DNA of 64,000 nucleotides, from the NCBI GenBank assembly GCA_038030265.1, contig CM075942.1:47148751-47212750 (forward strand), written 5' to 3'. Within the stretch, counting starts at the first letter, position 1. The number at the start of each line of letters is the position of its first letter. Both the position numbers and the translations under genes were made by a program. Source of the DNA: Corythucha ciliata (Eukaryota > Arthropoda > Insecta > Hemiptera > Tingidae). Shown here piece by piece: positions 47,729-57,810 of the stretch. The notes below the pieces were generated by a model. The model worked only from the letters and a program-made list of their open reading frames with translations. It was not told the origin of the DNA and ran no database searches.

Positions 47729-47742
47729 TTCCCCCCACCCTG
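47729..47742 (-). promoter_or_regulatory. Polypurine tract of BEL/Pao element
   Basis: On the minus strand AGGGTGGGGGGAA directly precedes the 3' LTR, the position and composition needed for plus-strand priming. Confidence 0.8.
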
Positions 47743-47959
47743 AAATACTAAATTTCAGACCGACAAAATAAGGTGAATAAATAGAGGGAGTCAAGCATGG
47801 CCAAGATTGAAGGCTTAATGAAACCCATGAACTCTTAAGGCAGGATAAACAATAAATATACGAAAATGTTCCACAGATCAATGAAAACGGAGAGTTCGTA
47901 AAATAACTGAGGAGAAAAAGAGTCGAACAAAACAAACTGTGCAGCAAATAAGTAAAGAG

Positions 47960-48215
47960 GAAAGTGATCAAACCAACAATTCATAGAATAAATAACCAGA
48001 AAGTTTGTCAAACCAACAAACAGTTCATGAGAGGAATAAATAGAAAATGTGTCGAACCAACAAACAGAATAAATAAATAGAAAATTTGTCCAACCAACAA
48101 ACAGAATAAATAAATAGAAAATTTGTCAAACCAACAAACAATTTTTGAGAGGAATAAATAGAAAATGTGTCGAACCAACAAACAGAATAAATAAATAGAA
48201 AAATGTTCAAATCAA
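47960..48215 (-). repeat. 37/44-bp tandem repeats in the BEL 3' untranslated region
   Basis: Six to seven units of two lengths (about 37 and 44 bp) with the core CCAACAAACAGAATAAATAA and AATAGAAAATTTGT; the long form adds a TTCATGAGAGG-like piece. Located between the pol stop (48271) and the polypurine tract. Confidence 0.8.
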
Positions 48216-48270
48216 CAACGGATAGTGAGGCATCCCAACGGTATCAACAAAATTGACGACGATCACTCGA

Positions 48271-49200
48271 CTATTGTGTGGGTAAGGGACATAATTTGAC
48301 GAGTGGCCTCACAAGTTTACCTTCACGAACCCTAACCCTAGCTACTCGGGTCACGCCATCGGAACCTGGAAAAACTTGCAGAACTATGGCAAGCGGCCAC
48401 GAGAGAGGGGGTGCGTTTTCCTTCATCATTACGATTATTGTGCCAGGCTTTATGGGTGGACAATCCTGCTGCCACTTCACTCGGGTTTGCAGGGTGTGTA
48501 AATATTCTTGCTGCCATCGTTTCCAGAATTGCTGTACAATCCAGTTAACTTTGGCGTAATGATCGAGGCGAGGCAGTGGATGGGATGAGACATCGATCGC
48601 AGGCAAGTGGTCAAGTGAGGGGCCTAGGGTGAGAAAGTGCGCCGGAGTAAGAGCTTCGGGATGGTCACCGTCGCTTCGATCAAGGACCGCAAGGGGTCGA
48701 CTGTTCAGAAGCGCTTCAATTTGGACAAGAGCTGTGTTGAATTCTTCGTACGTAAGCAAGGTGTTACCTACGAGCTTTGTCAGATGAGTCTTGACGCTTT
48801 TTACGTTCGCTTCCCATATGCCTCCAAAATAAGGAGCAGCGGGAGGATTCAATTTCCATTCAATTCGACGGGAGGCTAACTCGGAAACTATTGCGTTGTT
48901 ATATTCCCGGGAGACTAGCAGTCGGTAAAGCTCATATAACGCATTCTTTGCTCCAACAAAATTAGTGCCCTGATCCGAGCAAACAATGGAGCACGGACCT
49001 CGGCGTGACAAGAATCGACGGAAAGCGGCGAGAAAACAGTTTGTAGATAGGTCAGAAGCCAGCTCAATGTGAACTGCCTTCGTGGCGAGGCACACAAATA
49101 GGCAAATGTAAGCCTTAACGCTTCGAGCTCCCCGGCGCCTAGCAACAGTGATAGAGAACGGTCCCGCATAATCTACACCACAGTGATGAATGCCTTTAAT
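48271..49200 (-). CDS. BEL/Pao integrase core and C-terminal part (own frame)
   Basis: Third frame segment of the BEL polyprotein. It begins in GVDYAGPF (first catalytic Asp), continues with TKAVHIELASDLSTN, CSDQGTNFVGA (second Asp) and GGIWEANVKSVK (catalytic Glu), then the region PEALTPAHFLTLG and the C-terminal VKLCPLP. It ends with a stop at 48271. The integrase inserts the cDNA into the genome. It is out of frame with the upstream part by one base near 49185, so as read no single polyprotein is possible. The part before 49095 has no start codon of its own. Confidence 0.9.
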   Translation of the reverse strand: MKGIHHCGVDYAGPFSITVARRRGARSVKAYICLFVCLATKAVHIELASDLSTNCFLAAFRRFLSRRGPCSIVCSDQGTNFVGAKNALYELYRLLVSREYNNAIVSELASRRIEWKLNPPAAPYFGGIWEANVKSVKTHLTKLVGNTLLTYEEFNTALVQIEALLNSRPLAVLDRSDGDHPEALTPAHFLTLGPSLDHLPAIDVSSHPLPRLDHYAKVNWIVQQFWKRWQQEYLHTLQTRVKWQQDCPPIKPGTIIVMMKENAPPLSWPLAIVLQVFPGSDGVTRVARVRVREGKLVRPLVKLCPLPTQ

Positions 49201-49643
49201 TCATGAAATCGCGTGGATGGTAAAGGCGCCATCTTCGGTTGTAAGGCCTTGGGTTTCATCCGAAAACACCAATTACAATTTTTCACTCGTCGGCGGACCA
49301 GGTCTCTGGCCGAAATTATCCAAAATTTGAGATGGACCAAGGAGAGTAGAAGGTGGGATCCCGTGTGTAAATTGTCCTGGTGGTATTGATCAATCAGCAA
49401 CTCCACAAATCTTCCTGATTTGGGCAACACGATAGGGTGCCGACGTTCATATGGCAAGGTGGAATTTTGTAGACGTCCCCCCACCCTGACGACTCCATTG
49501 TCTAAAAATAAACCTAACTTTAAAATTAGGGGGTGGGTTTTGCGCTTAGGTGTTTCATGATTATCCATGTGATGCAGGTCGGAGACGATGTCACTCAAAC
49601 ACGTTTTTTGAATATGTTGACACCCATCCAGCATGTTGACCAT
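49173..49643 (-). CDS. BEL/Pao integrase zinc-binding part (own frame)
   Basis: Second frame segment, running from about 49640 to about 49190. It shows DNGVVRVGGRLQNSTLPYE, HPIVLPKSG and the His-His-Cys-Cys zinc site (QYHQDNLHTG ... NCNWCFRM) of BEL integrases, then MAPLPSTRFHELKAF. It overlaps the end of the large upstream frame by about 49 bases because of a one-base shift near 49620-49650. Confidence 0.9.
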   Translation of the reverse strand: MVNMLDGCQHIQKTCLSDIVSDLHHMDNHETPKRKTHPLILKLGLFLDNGVVRVGGRLQNSTLPYERRHPIVLPKSGRFVELLIDQYHQDNLHTGSHLLLSLVHLKFWIISARDLVRRRVKNCNWCFRMKPKALQPKMAPLPSTRFHELKAFITVV

Positions 49644-52600
49644 GCCAGCTCAGAACTCTCCAATTCGGAAGCCTGCAGAGGACCGGAGCGCACACTGCTC
49701 AGTCGGACCACACGTCGAACCAACGCGGTGACTCGCAGTAGGCGACGATAGGAGGAAACTCTATCCAACAAGGGACTCAGAACCCATTCCTGTACAGGTA
49801 ACGATACGACATGAGTTTGAATTTTTTCTTCGGGAGGTGAAGGCTCTCCCACCAAGTCAGAAACCCTTCTCACTGGCCATGTTTCTTCAGGAGTATTAAG
49901 CCACTCGGGACCCTCAAACCACAAGGGATGAGACAGAAATGCATCAACGGGGAGACCACGACTCAGACAATCGGCGGGATTCATAGAACCTCGCACGTGT
50001 AGCCAATCTTGAACGGCAACATTCTCTTGAATTTGAGTAACTCGATTTCCGACAAAGGTCGACCATCTCGAGGGTGACGATGAAATCCACTGAAGGGTGA
50101 CCGCCGAATCCGAAAAAGCTCTAACTCCCGTTATTGGGTGACGAGTACCCAATGTTTCCTTGACGTTCCTAGTCAATTTCGATAAAAGAAGTGCGGCGCA
50201 CAACTCCAACCTAGGGATACTGACACATTTTTCCGGGGAAATTTTGGACTTGGCACACACAAACCGAATATTGGTGGTAAGCATGTTTGAGGCATGAATA
50301 TAAACCACTGCGCCGTAAGCTATCGCCGAGGCATCAGCAAACCCAATAACCACAAGTTGGTCTCCTGGTTCCACAGCAAGATGCCTAGGGAGTTTGAACC
50401 CCGATAAGCGAGGCAGATTCTTAGAAAATTCTTCCCAACGATGACAAACGTCCAGAGGGGGCTCTTCATCCCAGTCAACTTTTAACGACCATAATATTTT
50501 AATAAGCCCTTTGGCTACAATGGTAATGGGAGCGAAAATTCCGAGAGGATCAAATATCCGTGCGATAGTTGACAACATGATTCGCTTAGTGCACTTGGCA
50601 GTAGGACTGGCCAAATCAATGTGAACCGAAAATTCATCTAGAACAGGATTCCATATCAGACCCAGTACCGCAAGAGAGGGCGCCTTATCGAAAGAAATTA
50701 ACTCCACCGAACGATCTACCTCCGGGATCTCAGACAACACCCGCTCCGAATTTGTCGACCATTTTGTTAGCCGAAAGGAGCCCTTTTGAAATAGAGAAGA
50801 TAACGCCCTGTAGGTTTCAACAGCCTCCTCCTCTGACGGCATAGAACTGAGGACATCGTCTACATATAAATCCCGTTTAGCAACTTCCACGGCTTGAGGA
50901 AACTTCATTCCCTCCAACTCAACTAAATGCTGAACTGTACGCAGGGCCAAATATGGAGAACTAGCCATTCCAAATACAACTGTATTCATTTGGTATATCT
51001 TAAGCTCATTCTGTGGAGAGGAGCGCCACACTAATCGTTGATATCGACGATCACAATCATTTACCAGGATACGTTGATACATCTGCTGTATATCAGCCGA
51101 CAAAACGTATCGAAACAATCGAAAATTTAATAAGATTGACACCAAGTCATTTTGTAATTTGGGGCCGGTGTGTAACAAATCATTGAGGGAGTAGCCCCCA
51201 GTAGATTTCGCGCTGGCATTCAACACTACCCTGAGGGGAGTGCTGGTACTGTTCGGTTTGACGACTCCATGGTGTGGTATATAGTACGAATAACCATTTT
51301 CCTGTACCTGGTCAAAAGGAACCTCTGACATGTATCCCTTTTCGAGATATCCATTCATTACGGTGACATAGTGTTGGTGAATTGTGGAATCGGCCATTAA
51401 ACGCCGTTCCAAAGACAAGAAGCGATTGGTAGCGCAGGACAGTGAATCACCTAATAAAGAGGGTGGGTGACGAAAAGGCAAGGAAACCGAAAATCGACCG
51501 TCATGACCCCGAGAGACAGTATTTATGAAGTGTTGCTCACACGCGTCATCATCTTTTGAGGGCTTAATTGCCGTAGGAACTTCCTCCAGGCACCAAAATC
51601 TTGACATTATTTCTTGAAGCGGCTCCTCTTCACACGCGGTAAAAACTTGGGAGACAGGAGGTGTGGATGTTTGAATTGATACCTCTCCCGTTATTAGCCA
51701 TCCCAACGACGACTCGATTGCTACCGGGCCATTAGAAGGTCCAGATATCTTACGCCCTCCAAGGATGAGAGGCCATACGGCTGCTCCTATTAACAAATCT
51801 ATTGGACCAGGGATGTGAAAGCTTTGGTCTGCTAGCGCTAAACCAGCGAGGTGAGGGAGGTCTTCCAATTGAACGACTTTAGATGGCAAAATGCCGGTGA
51901 TTTCATCCAGAACTAATACCTCCATGTCAAATTTTCTTTCCGGATGGAATCTCGAGCTAAAAGTGAGGGTAGCTTTTTCCCGGATAGGAGCTATTCCTCG
52001 AGCCAGGCAAGTTACTTGTGATTGTGTGGGTGAAGTAATGAGGCCCAACTGTTGACATGCCTCCTTGCGAATAAAATTGGCTTGAGAGCCGTTATCCAGT
52101 AACGCCCTCAGCATACAAGGTTGACCGGAAAGGCGACTTTCTACCACGACTTGAGCGGTGGAGAGCAAAACAAGTGAGTGCCGACAAACATTTGACACAA
52201 CATTGGGTGTGGGGGTGGGCTCCACCGGTGCTGAGGGGGTGACAGTTGGAGGTGTAGTGAGAGGGAGTGACGATGATACACTTTGGTGAGTGGTTCCTTC
52301 ATAGTGAAGCAAACCGTGATGTCTTCTTTGACAACGCGAACAACTAAATTTCGAGGTACACTTATCGACTGGGTGTGAGTGAGACAAACAATTAAAACAG
52401 CGACGTGCCTTCTTGACCTGTTCATAGCGCTGTTTCACATTCATAAGCAAAAAGGATGAACATTTATACCAGGGGTGGGCTGCGTTGGATTTACACAAAG
52501 AGCAAATAGATTTTGTCTCAACGGGAGGGCTTGCAGTTGAGGGTTGTTGTGCTACGAAAACCTGAGGGCTCTTGGAGCTCGTCTTTCCAGATGACGTACT

Positions 52601-53374
52601 CGTTTGTTTTCCAGAACGACCTAAAATTTTCGTCTGGGCTCGGACAAACTCAACCAATTGTTCAAAGGTAGGGACGACTTCCTCCCTCGTGGACATGTCA
52701 AAATAACGAATAGTCTCAGGATCAAGTTTTTTACAAGCCAAATTAACCAAAAAGAAATCGAACAAATCGTCTATACCTAGTCTCTTCAATGCGAGAGCGG
52801 ATTCCACAAACCCTTCCAAAAATATGTTCAAACCTTTCTCCGACTCCTGGGAAATTGATTTAAAATTCAAAATTTTCTCTAGATAATAGTTCTCTAGGGC
52901 TCTCTTATCCTCAAATCTATTCACAAGAGTGTCTAGAAGAAGTCTATAGTTTTCCTCTGACGGAGGAATTCCCGTAACAATACTTCGTGCGCTACCGGTT
53001 AAATGCGTAACCAAATAATTGACTTTTTCTAGATCCGAGAGGCTTCGATTTTGATCTATTAATTTCACAAATAATTGGTAAAATGGAATCCAATTCTCTG
53101 GGGAACCGTCAAATTTCATAATCTGAATTGGCTCTAATTTAAGTTTACAACTCAATGGTAGAGCCCCCTTCACCTCTTCTTCATGCTTTTCAGCGGACAT
53201 TAATCGCTCGACAACAACGGAAATTTCATCGCATAAGTCCTGAAAAGACGACAATCTCTGGAATGAGGGGGAGTAGGTGGCGTCAACCTCCACACTTACG
53301 GACTCTAATTCCTCAACAAAATTTCTGAAGTCTCCGTGCAGTACGGGCACAGACTTAGCTTTTACTAAAAACAA
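49595..53374 (-). CDS. BEL/Pao Gag-protease-reverse transcriptase-RNase H
   Basis: Large open frame of 1259 codons. Domains (residues): capsid-like region with MKFDGSPENWIPFY (86-99); zinc-knuckle-like cysteines (291-358), including C326-C329-H334-C339; A17 aspartic protease with DNGSQANFI (427-434); reverse transcriptase with ADIQQMYQ (760-767) and the catalytic YVDD (837-840); the BEL signature FDPLGIFAPITI (941-952); RNase H with GFADAS (Asp1014). The true start is probably the ATG at 53484 in a different frame: the stretch 53484-53390 (MAGKSRVKIL...) leads into this frame after a one-base shift near 53380-53410. At the 3' end the frame runs off into a stop at 49595 after another shift. 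This is a Semotivirus-like retrotransposon polyprotein, probably non-functional as read. Confidence 0.95.
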   Translation of the reverse strand: MFLVKAKSVPVLHGDFRNFVEELESVSVEVDATYSPSFQRLSSFQDLCDEISVVVERLMSAEKHEEEVKGALPLSCKLKLEPIQIMKFDGSPENWIPFYQLFVKLIDQNRSLSDLEKVNYLVTHLTGSARSIVTGIPPSEENYRLLLDTLVNRFEDKRALENYYLEKILNFKSISQESEKGLNIFLEGFVESALALKRLGIDDLFDFFLVNLACKKLDPETIRYFDMSTREEVVPTFEQLVEFVRAQTKILGRSGKQTSTSSGKTSSKSPQVFVAQQPSTASPPVETKSICSLCKSNAAHPWYKCSSFLLMNVKQRYEQVKKARRCFNCLSHSHPVDKCTSKFSCSRCQRRHHGLLHYEGTTHQSVSSSLPLTTPPTVTPSAPVEPTPTPNVVSNVCRHSLVLLSTAQVVVESRLSGQPCMLRALLDNGSQANFIRKEACQQLGLITSPTQSQVTCLARGIAPIREKATLTFSSRFHPERKFDMEVLVLDEITGILPSKVVQLEDLPHLAGLALADQSFHIPGPIDLLIGAAVWPLILGGRKISGPSNGPVAIESSLGWLITGEVSIQTSTPPVSQVFTACEEEPLQEIMSRFWCLEEVPTAIKPSKDDDACEQHFINTVSRGHDGRFSVSLPFRHPPSLLGDSLSCATNRFLSLERRLMADSTIHQHYVTVMNGYLEKGYMSEVPFDQVQENGYSYYIPHHGVVKPNSTSTPLRVVLNASAKSTGGYSLNDLLHTGPKLQNDLVSILLNFRLFRYVLSADIQQMYQRILVNDCDRRYQRLVWRSSPQNELKIYQMNTVVFGMASSPYLALRTVQHLVELEGMKFPQAVEVAKRDLYVDDVLSSMPSEEEAVETYRALSSLFQKGSFRLTKWSTNSERVLSEIPEVDRSVELISFDKAPSLAVLGLIWNPVLDEFSVHIDLASPTAKCTKRIMLSTIARIFDPLGIFAPITIVAKGLIKILWSLKVDWDEEPPLDVCHRWEEFSKNLPRLSGFKLPRHLAVEPGDQLVVIGFADASAIAYGAVVYIHASNMLTTNIRFVCAKSKISPEKCVSIPRLELCAALLLSKLTRNVKETLGTRHPITGVRAFSDSAVTLQWISSSPSRWSTFVGNRVTQIQENVAVQDWLHVRGSMNPADCLSRGLPVDAFLSHPLWFEGPEWLNTPEETWPVRRVSDLVGEPSPPEEKIQTHVVSLPVQEWVLSPLLDRVSSYRRLLRVTALVRRVVRLSSVRSGPLQASELESSELAWSTCWMGVNIFKKRV

Positions 53375-53484
53375 TGATTTATTCTCATCTGAGACTCTCT
53401 TTGAAATATCATAAATTTTTGAACCTGTTCAAAAATAGCTTCAACCCTCGAATTGAGAATTTTAACCCGACTCTTCCCAGCCAT

Positions 53485-53739
53485 GAGCGATAAAAATTCT
53501 AACAGATTGACAACGGAAAATATAAACAGTTAAGTGTGAGAAGCGCTTGCAAAAAAGGTGTGTGGTGGTGGGGTGAAGTTAATATTTTATTTTGAATGAA
53601 ATCAAGACCGATTACAATGCAAATATGAAGAAGTTTCAACGCGTCTCTATCTTTTTCGTGTGAGATAAATGATTTGTAATTTACCAAGAAAGTGAACTTT
53701 GACGCTCCTTAAACTGATTTTTATCCGGCCCGGAGCTGA
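53485..53739 (-). other. BEL/Pao leader (5' untranslated region)
   Basis: Between the primer-binding-site candidate and the ATG at 53484. It holds no long frame apart from short ones on the minus strand. Confidence 0.6.
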
Positions 53740-53742
53740 CCA
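53725..53742 (-). promoter_or_regulatory. Primer-binding-site candidate
   Basis: On the minus strand TGGTCAGCTCCGGGCCGG starts five bases after the 5' LTR. It begins with TGG as expected for pairing with a tRNA 3' CCA end. The tRNA identity was not determined. Confidence 0.6.
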
Positions 53743-53747
53743 ATTTA

Positions 53748-54159
53748 TGTTGGGGCGGTTATTCCGTACCCACGATTTTTATTGTTAATAATTACTGATG
53801 ACACAATGTCATTAAATCCGGAGGACCGTGAAAGGAAAAATTAAACGGACTCACCTGGGCTCGTTCCACTCGGTCCACAAAGAGTGTGGTGGGTGAGGAT
53901 AGGACGGAGGGGAGTACGGGAAACTGCAGGCGCGACCGTTTAATTAGACCGACGTAATTTTGGTGTGTAATAATGATTGATCTGGGTAAAACAGCATTGA
54001 AACTTCTTTGAACGCTACGTATTAATTCGCTCGGGTGGCTGGGAGGACGGCGAACAACAAACTGGCCCTTTTCCCTTTTGATGTTGAGAAAAGGCGATAA
54101 TAGAAGAAAGATTTTTATCTCCTCCCCTTCACTACGAACCTTGCCTTCACGCCTAAACA
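53748..54159 (-). repeat. 5' LTR of BEL/Pao element
   Basis: 412 bp, TG...CA ends, followed by the duplicated target CTTCT. It drives the element's transcription on the minus strand. Confidence 0.95.
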
Positions 54160-54164
54160 CTTCT
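54160..54164. repeat. Target duplication CTTCT, right
   Basis: Partner of 47312-47316. Confidence 0.9.
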
Positions 54165-54589
54165 CGTTATTGTACACCCGGTACACGTCAAAAAAGAAAA
54201 AAGCGACAGAACGATGGCACGACGAAAACCAATTTTTTTTACCCTAAAGTTTTCCATCAAAAATACGAAGTCAGTTTGGACTCGATGTTCGATTTTCGAA
54301 CATGGAAGTAATAAAGTGGGGGTAGTTTCCAAAATGTTCCCCCTGATGATGCATAACAATACAGGAGAAAATAAAGTATTAAAAAACGTTTTTAAACGAA
54401 TTGAAAAAAAAATTAATTTGCGCTAAGACACAACCTATTTATTAAACATTTAGAAATAAAATTTGTTACTTTTACGTTTTAAACACATTTAAAAAATATT
54501 TGATAGCCAAACATTTCTTCATCAAATATTTTTACCTAAATTAAACGTTTTTAAAATGTTTGTTAAACCAACTTTGCTATACTTGGGTA

Positions 54590-55152
54590 GTGATGTACTA
54601 TATTTCAAGCTCGGCTATTTTGTGTTGTAATTTTGGCCACACAACTGACGTCACTTTTATCTATTTATTTACCTTTACTTTGGTAATTCAGTTGACGAAT
54701 GATCCTCCGTATTTGAAAACTCCTTTACAGAACATCGGTGTGACAACATAACTCAATAGGACTCACTCTCCTTTTGAATGCGTGTTTTGTTTCTGGAATT
54801 ATTCATATTGTATGTGCCTCAATTGTATAACAAACTATCTAATGAAGGATTTAAGGTACTTCGTCGAGCAAAATATTCTTCTAGCTACCTCACGGAACTT
54901 ACACGGATTTTTAAAACCAATTAATATTAAGCTAAAACATATACATAATAATCTTCTAGCTACCTCACGGAACTTACACGGATTTTTAAAACCAAATAAT
55001 ATTAAGCTAAAACATGGTAGGCATCTCATACTCTTTTTAATCTCTTTGATAAGATTCCGTATGAAACTATCCTCTCTATCATCCGATACAATTCATGCTT
55101 CTGTCTTGCTTTCTAATCCAACAGGTACTCTAGTGATTCAAATTTAGACTCC
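54590..55152. repeat. Left arm of the outer palindrome
   Basis: Reverse-complement partner of 55433-55899. It includes a 77-bp tandem duplication at about 54872-55016 (CTTCTAGCTACCTCACGGAA twice) that the right arm has only once. The 121-codon frame here is palindrome sequence. Confidence 0.85.
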
Positions 55153-55432
55153 TTCTCACCTGTAACGGTCAAAATGGCTTAATTTCGTCACTTTCGAGAG
55201 GCACTCTTTTGAATCTTACAAGCCTCAAAGTGGGGAAAACTCTTATTTTATTGGTCAGTCAGAGTCTAAATTTTGAAGCACTAGAGGAGCTATTAGTAAA
55301 ACGTCGATCGTTCTCAGCCGGAGGACAACACCTGTAACTGATCGAAATGGCTTAACTTCGTCACTTTTGAGAGGCACTGTATTGCAACTTACAAACCTTG
55401 AAGCGGGGCAAACTCTAACTATTGGTCAGCCA
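55153..55432. repeat. Palindrome centre with direct repeats
   Basis: Two diverged direct copies, about 55160-55290 and 55335-55445, share AATGGCTTAA, TTCGTCACTTT, GAGAGGCACT and CAGAGTCTAAATTT. They separate the two arms. Confidence 0.7.
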
Positions 55433-55985
55433 GAGTCTAAATTTGAAGCCCTAGAGTACCTGTTCGATTAGAAAGTAAGACAGAAGCATGAATTGTATCG
55501 GATTTCAAACGGAATCTTATCAAAGAGATGAAAAAAGAGTATGAGTTGACTCGCATGTTTTAGCTTAATATTCTTTGGTTTTACAAACCCGTGTAAGTTC
55601 CGTGAGGAGGTTAGAAGAATATTGCGCGACGAATTATCTTAAATCCTTCATTAGATAGGTTGTTATACAATTTAGGCACTTACAATATGAATAATTCCAG
55701 AAACAAAACACGCATTCAAAAGGAGATTGAGTCTCTTTGAGTTATGTTGTCACACCGATGTTCTGTAAAGGAATTGTCAAATACGGAAGATCAGTCGTGA
55801 ACTGAATTACCAAAATAAAGGTAAATAAATACAAGTGACGTCAGTTGTGAGGCCAACACTACAACACAAAATAATCGAGCATGAAATATAGCACATCACT
55901 ATTGCTGTTCGCAGACCAACCATTAGGAGAATTTGTTTTTAATGATAAGAGTGTGATGATTGTTTTCGGACTTGTGTAGAGGTAA
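55433..55985. repeat. Right arm of the outer palindrome (uninterrupted)
   Basis: Pairs with 54590-55152 and, beyond the TA at 55900-55901, with 45410-45492. This arm preserves the pre-insertion site of the second-layer element. Confidence 0.85.
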
Positions 55986-56039
55986 CGACCCAAGAAAAGA
56001 TAACAGTCGAAGAGAATTACCTTTTTTCGCCCCGTTGTC

Positions 56040-56350
56040 GGCACTAGTTCCGAATTCCCCTGGCCAGGAAAGCAGTGGAATGAATGTTTCACGTTGAATT
56101 AGGGCTTATGCGTTAATTTATGCACAATTATGATATTTCTTATCCAAGAGTAATTCTACTTCTTAGTTATAGAGTAATTAATCATGTCTTAGACTTGGGC
56201 ATTTTAATTTTCTTCTTATATGACGTCACTATATTGTATTAATTTTCCAAATTTCCCGGTCCTGGAAATTGGCGTAAGCCGCAAGAAAAGCCACGTAGTG
56301 AGTGTTTTCATGTTTAATTAGTGCTTATGCGTCAATTTATGCACAATTCG
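56040..56350. repeat. ~90-bp direct repeat pair
   Basis: About 56055-56140 and 56255-56345 share TTCCC..CCTGG, GAATTAGGGCTTATGCGTTA / TTAATTAGTGCTTATGCGTC and ATTTATGCACAATT. Confidence 0.65.
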
Positions 56351-56484
56351 GAATTTTCTATTTTTTCTTGGAAATTACCTAATTAGTGTTGTTTACTTAC
56401 AGAACATCTCAGCATGACGTCATCGCTAACGACTGTTGCTACCAAGTGTTGTTTTCAACTGTCGTTAACTTTACAGAACAGGCA

Positions 56485-57780
56485 CCCTGAAGCTTGCAAT
56501 TCCACATAATTTGGATGCAAACTTATTTTCTAATTTAAGTTTTTCACTCATATTCACGAGAAAGTTCAAAAAGTACAGCAGTTTTTCGAAATTATAGTAC
56601 CTTTTAGGGTCCTCTTGAGGAACTCAAGGACCATAGGAGATAGGACCACAAACTATAAAGATAGTACCATCCTTCCAAAAGAAGGACACCTTGACCGATT
56701 TATAATCAAAATGCTGGGGATTTTGCTTCCATCTATAAAACCTCCGAAAGTAAGTGGTCACCACGGAAACTTGGTGCTTAACGTTGAGTTGTGAATTTCA
56801 CTTACTACTTTGAGATATATTCGGACAGAAAACTGCCAATTTGGGCTCATCTGAGTCCAGAAGTTGGCAGTGAATGCTAAGAAATATCATCGTTCTGCCA
56901 AATTGCGTTTCAAGCCTATCAAACTACATTATATTTTTGTGCTTGACCTTTAATTACAGCCCGAGTAATTAGGGACTTTCGAGAAAATTTACCCTAGAAA
57001 ACCCTGTGAATTTTATTGCAGATTATGAGTTTTTGGCCTCAAAACTAACAATGTTGGTCTATCAACGTAGGTAGTTTTGAACTATAACGATCACCTTAGC
57101 TCAATTTAGGGCCTAAAACTGGAAATTGTTCATTTGAACTTTCATTATGAGGACGGTATGAAGAGTATTTTTGCCTCACATCGGTAAATCACCGCGTTAA
57201 GGAATTGTCTCAAGATATTATATTAAAAATTATACGAAATGGTACAAAAAAGTAAAAATATTGCCGCCCTGGAATTTTACCACTGGAGGCCCGGCGTGCC
57301 CACTAGGCCTCCCCCTTAATTCGCCTCTCACTACTGTAGGTGTACGCTATTGCTTTTTGCCCCTTCGGATTCGGGGAGACCATCCGAGAGCTTTCAAGAA
57401 ACAAAACTCTATGTGCACATCCAGTGAAACCCACACCTCGCTCTTCAAACCTTCAGTACTTGACTCAGCAGCGAATTTTTTGCCTCGGAACTTGAATGTT
57501 GGTCCGAAAACTGTCCGAGAAACGGACAATTGGTCTGTTTATCACGAAGAAACGTCTTCCCAGATTATACATATATTAGCCCTGATGATCCCACTTAGTC
57601 TCACCGAGCCGAGTCATAGTACAGGGTACATAACTGGCCTTGTAGATAGGCCTTTGGCCACAGTATACGCCAATCATTTGTAGATTTAATATTTTCCCCA
57701 CTTGAACGCCGGTTAACGTAGATATACACTCACCAGTACCCTGACAGTAATTGGAGAAACGCGGATTTTAACGGAAAATT
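56485..57780. other. Spacer upstream of the MGSTCC gene
   Basis: No supported exon. The 140-codon open frame at 57261-57683 has no recognised domain and no splice donor joining it to the next gene. A 5' untranslated exon of the next gene probably lies here or further left. Confidence 0.35.
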
Positions 57781-57810
57781 ATTATCATTTTTTTTTTTTA
57801 GGTGCCAGAA

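Larger units (their letters stand above)
47317..54159 (-). mobile_element. BEL/Pao LTR retrotransposon, 6.84 kb, recent insertion
   Basis: Complete structure on the minus strand: 5' LTR (53748-54159), primer-binding-site candidate, gag-pol, polypurine tract and 3' LTR (47317-47728), with TG...CA LTR ends and a 5-bp target duplication. The gag region, A17 protease, reverse transcriptase, RNase H and integrase order is that of BEL/Pao. The two 412-bp LTRs appear to differ at about one position, so the insertion is young. The coding frame is broken at three sites, described under the coding entries. Confidence 0.96.
45495..54587. mobile_element. Second-layer element with CCCAAGTA termini, inserted at TA
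   Basis: Left end CCCAAGTAGCAAGAAAAGG and right end TTTGCTATACTTGGG are inverted partners, followed inward by AAACATTTT and AAACGTTTAATTT on both sides. The outer palindrome's intact right arm (55897-55905) shows the empty site with a single TA, whereas this copy has TA on each side (45493-45494, 54588-54589). Without the BEL insertion the element is about 2.25 kb. No transposase recognised. Confidence 0.8.
44192..56481. mobile_element. Large palindromic element holding nested insertions (outer layer)
   Basis: CTGTTCTGTAAAGTTA at 44192 is matched by its reverse complement ending at 56481. Inside, a long palindrome is split over three places: 45410-45492, then (after the inner insertion) 54590-55152, paired with 55433-55980 at roughly 90 percent identity by eye. 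The outer thirds, about 44270-45400 and 55990-56400, are not obviously alike. No transposase was recognised. The outer boundaries are less certain than the palindrome itself. Confidence 0.6.

Noticed and set aside
47361..47738. 125-codon frame
   Set aside because: It lies in the LTR and recurs in the other LTR at 53792-54160.
47960..48215. Regular spaced repeats as CRISPR
   Set aside because: Eukaryotic retrotransposon 3' region; the units are direct repeats without unique spacers.
54782..55147. 121-codon frame with repeated LLATSRNLHGFLKP
   Set aside because: The repeat comes from the 77-bp tandem duplication inside a palindrome arm; the frame is not kept in the right arm.
57261..57683. 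140-codon frame as upstream exon of the MGSTCC gene
   Set aside because: No usable donor joining it to 57802 was found and no recognisable protein features are present.
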